From assembly GCA_012295275.1 (NCBI GenBank), contig CM022667.1, positions 8,415,038 to 8,477,037 of the forward strand: 62,000 bases of DNA. Direction: 5' to 3'. A program made the position numbers and the translations under genes. This DNA comes from Chrysomallon squamiferum (Eukaryota; Mollusca; Gastropoda; Neomphalida; Peltospiridae). Shown in pieces: positions 59,219-62,000 of the stretch; positions within the stretch are counted from its first letter, which is position 1; each line of letters begins with the position of its first letter. Below the pieces are notes generated by a model. That model ran no database searches and was not told the DNA's origin. It saw only the letters and a program-made list of their open reading frames with translations.

Positions 59219-60750
59219 ATACATAAATAAGTAAATAAATAAATAAAGAAAGAAAGAAAGAAAGAAAGAAATAAACAATTAAAATTCAATAAAATAAAAC
59301 AAAATTAAAAATAAATAAATAAATAAGAGAGTAAATAAATAAATAAATAAATAAATTAAAGGTTTAACATCTCTATTATCTAAGGTTTAGTCCAAATGAA
59401 AACCTTATGTTACAAACTTCAAAGCAAAAAAATATTTTAATTAACTAATATTTTTAATTATTCTGTAAAGTTAAACTTGAACATCATCCTAACAGGACAG
59501 CAGAAAATAACAAAACTGATTTCCCCAACATCTGAAAAAAACTGATAATAAACAATAAAAATTTATATTCGACCTCCAAACAGCTTTTCTTTCTTTATTA
59601 TTCTAATTATTCTAATTAATTTTATTGCTATTGTTGGTTGTTGTTGTTGTTGTTGTTGCTGTTATCATACCAACCCTGTGTTTGTCTGCGTCTTGCCTTC
59701 AATCTGCATAATCAACACATTCCCCTCTTTGTCATGACCAATAGCTGTCCGAGAGGACCTCACGTCCACAAACTGCCTCAGCGTCCCTGAAATGTGTTTT
59801 TTAATTAGATGTTGGTTACATATACACGCACACACAGACAGGCAAATATTAGTATGTTCATTTTTTAATCTAAATTAGAGCTTTATCACGAAAACTGAAT
59901 ATTCACTGCAGATTCAACAGCTTGATGAAAAAAAGGACAGGCCTATAAAGTATAGTGAAGTCGCAGAACTGATTTTTCGGTATGTGTCAGTGGGAATTTT
60001 TCCCAATCTAGACACTGTTCCATTTCCATTAATTTTGTTTATCATGGTATTACATGCTTTCATCTCTATAGAATGGTAGACGTTAGTTTACTCTCTCATA
60101 TTATAACACAGAAAATAATTTTAATATATTAAATAGTTTCAAACTGAAACACACACCAGACAAAATATATCTGTGGAATTTTAAAATAAGATTACATAAC
60201 CAACAAAATAAATATGTTCATCTACCTTAAAACCAAAGTGAATTGTTAACACAAAAACAGACTGAGGTGTCTTACAAATACTTTCACACATAAACTATCA
60301 CCTGTTACTCTAATCTCTGATCTCACCTGTCTCTTCAGTGTCTGAACACTCAAATTTCAAACTTTCCAAAACATAGCTTTCTCCGTCTCTTAGCAACCAG
60401 AAGACCCCACCCACCAGCTGAGTAAAGTGTTGTGTAAGCAGGTCTATTTCTGATAAATATCTGAAATAAGTAACAAACATTAATAACATATATACACAGA
60501 CAGACAGCCAGATAGACAAGTAGATGTATTTATTATTTTACTGTAAATTATTTAATAAAAGATTTTCAACAAAGAAACCCCTAAAAATATATTCCTTTAT
60601 GATGTTACAAAACAACATAACTGCCTATATTCATAGAAAATTAAAAAAATACACACCCAACAAAAATGTACCCGTCCATTGTAATCCCAAAGTGAACATT
60701 CTGAATTCCTCCAGAGTCTTGTACTAAGTGTCCATTACTAATTATGTTAC
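55641..60750 (-). CDS. NAGPA: N-acetylglucosamine-1-phosphodiester alpha-N-acetylglucosaminidase (uncovering enzyme), 3' nine exons, frame broken in last exon
   Basis: Exons (minus): 60750-60657, 60460-60327, 59786-59675, 59129-59001, 58370-58171, 57745-57569, 57104-56970, 56342-56273, 55885-55641; all junctions agree in phase. The catalytic part shows DSGGIQNVHFGITMDGYIFV, SSRTAIGHDKEGNVL and FVNAVNLDGGGSTTLV. A Cys-rich EGF-like region follows (CVHEPDCQPKDCYHHGTC, CQNGGVCDHVTGAC), then one membrane helix and an acidic cytosolic tail (SSDAESETLSDDVDEATTLV). The enzyme removes GlcNAc from GlcNAc-P-mannose in the trans-Golgi to expose the mannose-6-phosphate tag on lysosomal enzymes. The 5' exons (signal, first part of the catalytic domain) are outside the window. 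In the last exon one extra T near 55,860 shifts the frame inside the membrane helix. Confidence 0.92.
56372..56550. repeat. (GT)n microsatellite in NAGPA intron
   Basis: About 180 bp of GT with TTT/GGG/CC interruptions. It starts about 30 bp upstream (minus sense) of the acceptor of the 56342-56273 exon. Confidence 0.95.
57907..57955. repeat. (TA)n/(TG)n repeat in NAGPA intron
   Basis: TA-rich dinucleotide repeat between NAGPA exons at 58171 and 57745. Confidence 0.9.
58555..58915. repeat. 30-bp minisatellite in NAGPA intron
   Basis: About twelve copies of a unit like TAATCTGCTGATAAATAAAT + AATGTATAAT, with exact 30-bp spacing in the core (TGCTG at 58681, 58711, 58741 and on). Minus-strand readings give the periodic peptide LFIHQQINYT, a by-product. 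Confidence 0.95.
59153..59275. repeat. (AAAT)n/(AAAG)n microsatellite in NAGPA intron
   Basis: AAAT array running into AAAG, about 25 bp upstream (minus sense) of the acceptor of the exon at 59129. Confidence 0.95.
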
Positions 60751-61246
60751 CTGCAATACAATCAAATTAGTTTCAGTTTTACAGGTAACATAGAAACTTC
60801 TGAATTCTATAAACTAAATAAACAATGTCTGTGTGTATGTTTATAACAAATAAACACACATTCTTATTTCTATTTTTTTTTTTTTTTTTTTGAATTCTCA
60901 TCTCTTTTCACAGCTGAGAGAATATTTTGATTATTATTATTATTATTAATTCAGATGGCGTGTGACTGAAAACAAAAGTGATTTAAACAACAGGTAACAT
61001 GTGGCTATGTATCTACATTATTTAATTAATGAAACAAAGAGACTGCATAAATGTATGTTTTAGTAAAGACTGTATTTACAGGTAAAAATAAATCACCAAA
61101 AAAAAAAAAAAAATAATAATAATAATAATAAAATTTACAATATGAGGAAATGTATTCATTCCAAAATAAAGGCCATACTAAAAAATATTTATCTATGATG
61201 ATTCAAAATATAAATTAACTCTCATTCACTCACTCTCTCTGTCTCT

Positions 61247-61299
<53 letters not shown>

Positions 61300-61311
61300 T
61301 GTGTGTCTGTG

Positions 61312-61368
<57 letters not shown>

Positions 61369-62000
61369 GTGACTGTATGTTACCAGAACAAATATTTAAT
61401 TTGATATCGTTCTGGATGTCACATCTGTTTATGCACCAGCTGGTGATGTGATGCAGATTTTCCTCTTAAATATTAAATACTGTAATTACAGTGTGGAATT
61501 ACCATAATCTACAAAGCATAAAACACTTGTCTACACATTACGTTAACAAACAAATATTATTATTATCATACTAACATATTTTAGAAAAGCAGCTTAATGA
61601 TACTTAGATACTTGAAATTAATTATTTTTTAAAAACATTATCTGACACACATACACACACACACACACAGACACACACATACACACACAGACACACACAT
61701 ACACACACAGTCTGTTTTTCCACATAAACAGATATGTCACAGTAAGTACTATGAATGTAGATATTTGATACTGGATGTATGTACTGTTTGAGTCAACCTG
61801 TCTTTGTTTTAATTAAACAAGCGTATACTGAATATTTATCTCTGCCATATGTTACCTGAGGTGTTTGTTTTTTTTGTTGTTGTTTTATTTTTGTTGTATC
61901 TGTGTATTATGTATACATATAAATATTTTTACATACATACATATATATATTATACACACACACACCTATTTGTTCACTGAAGCAGTGTTTATGTGTATGG
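60751..62000. other. NAGPA upstream intron sequence
   Basis: No further NAGPA exon was seen up to the window end; the exon with the expected NGG(F/Y)F-type segment must lie beyond. It contains a poly-T at 60,873-60,891, (GT)n at 61,247-61,374 and a (CA)n/(CAGA) stretch at 61,649-61,710. Confidence 0.5.
61247..61374. repeat. (GT)n microsatellite
   Basis: About 128 bp of GT with two interruptions, in the NAGPA 5' intron. Confidence 0.95.

Overview
This window is nuclear DNA from an animal, most likely a mollusc. It is strongly AT-rich and full of microsatellites. Genes are split by GT-AG introns on both strands, and there are no operons or bacterial signals. The mollusc call rests on a secreted phospholipase A2 resembling the conodipine (group IX) family, an old tRNA-derived SINE whose body matches my memory of a widespread mollusc SINE, and a TALE homeobox gene of a type I associate with spiralians. 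All identifications are by reading the translations; no database search was run.

Layout. (1) About 40-2,050, minus strand: three phase-compatible coding exons of an unidentified helical protein, plus a fourth likely coding exon at the extreme left. (2) 3,768-5,106, minus: a complete secreted PLA2 gene with TATA box, 5' UTR exon and two coding exons. (3) 6,160-6,740: a tandem array with an 87-bp higher-order period. (4) 8,399-11,962, minus: complete Derlin-1 (8 exons, 251 aa), an ER-associated degradation channel/rhomboid pseudoprotease. (5) 13,251-29,260, plus: TBC1D31, head-to-head with Derlin-1, about 24 exons, WD40 + TBC + coiled coil. Its exon 19 region is scrambled by local duplications. 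A TALE homeobox locus without introns (21,104-22,031), broken by two single-base frame shifts, sits on the same strand inside TBC1D31 intron 12. (6) 29,261-35,900: gene-poor, with an old SINE at about 31,165-31,484. (7) 35,935-49,629, plus: an aquaporin in 3 exons with a 12.3-kb first intron packed with microsatellites, a MITE and a pair of 54-bp inverted repeats. (8) 55,641-60,750, minus: the last nine exons of NAGPA, the mannose-6-phosphate uncovering enzyme. Its 5' end lies outside the window and one extra base breaks the frame in its transmembrane segment.

These are independent housekeeping or physiological genes, not a pathway cluster. The Derlin-1/TBC1D31 pair is notable because, to my knowledge, the human orthologues are also adjacent and divergent (8q24.13), which suggests an ancient shared promoter. 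Exon boundaries below were set by eye from splice consensus and codon phase. Exon lengths were checked to keep phase, except where a frame break is stated.
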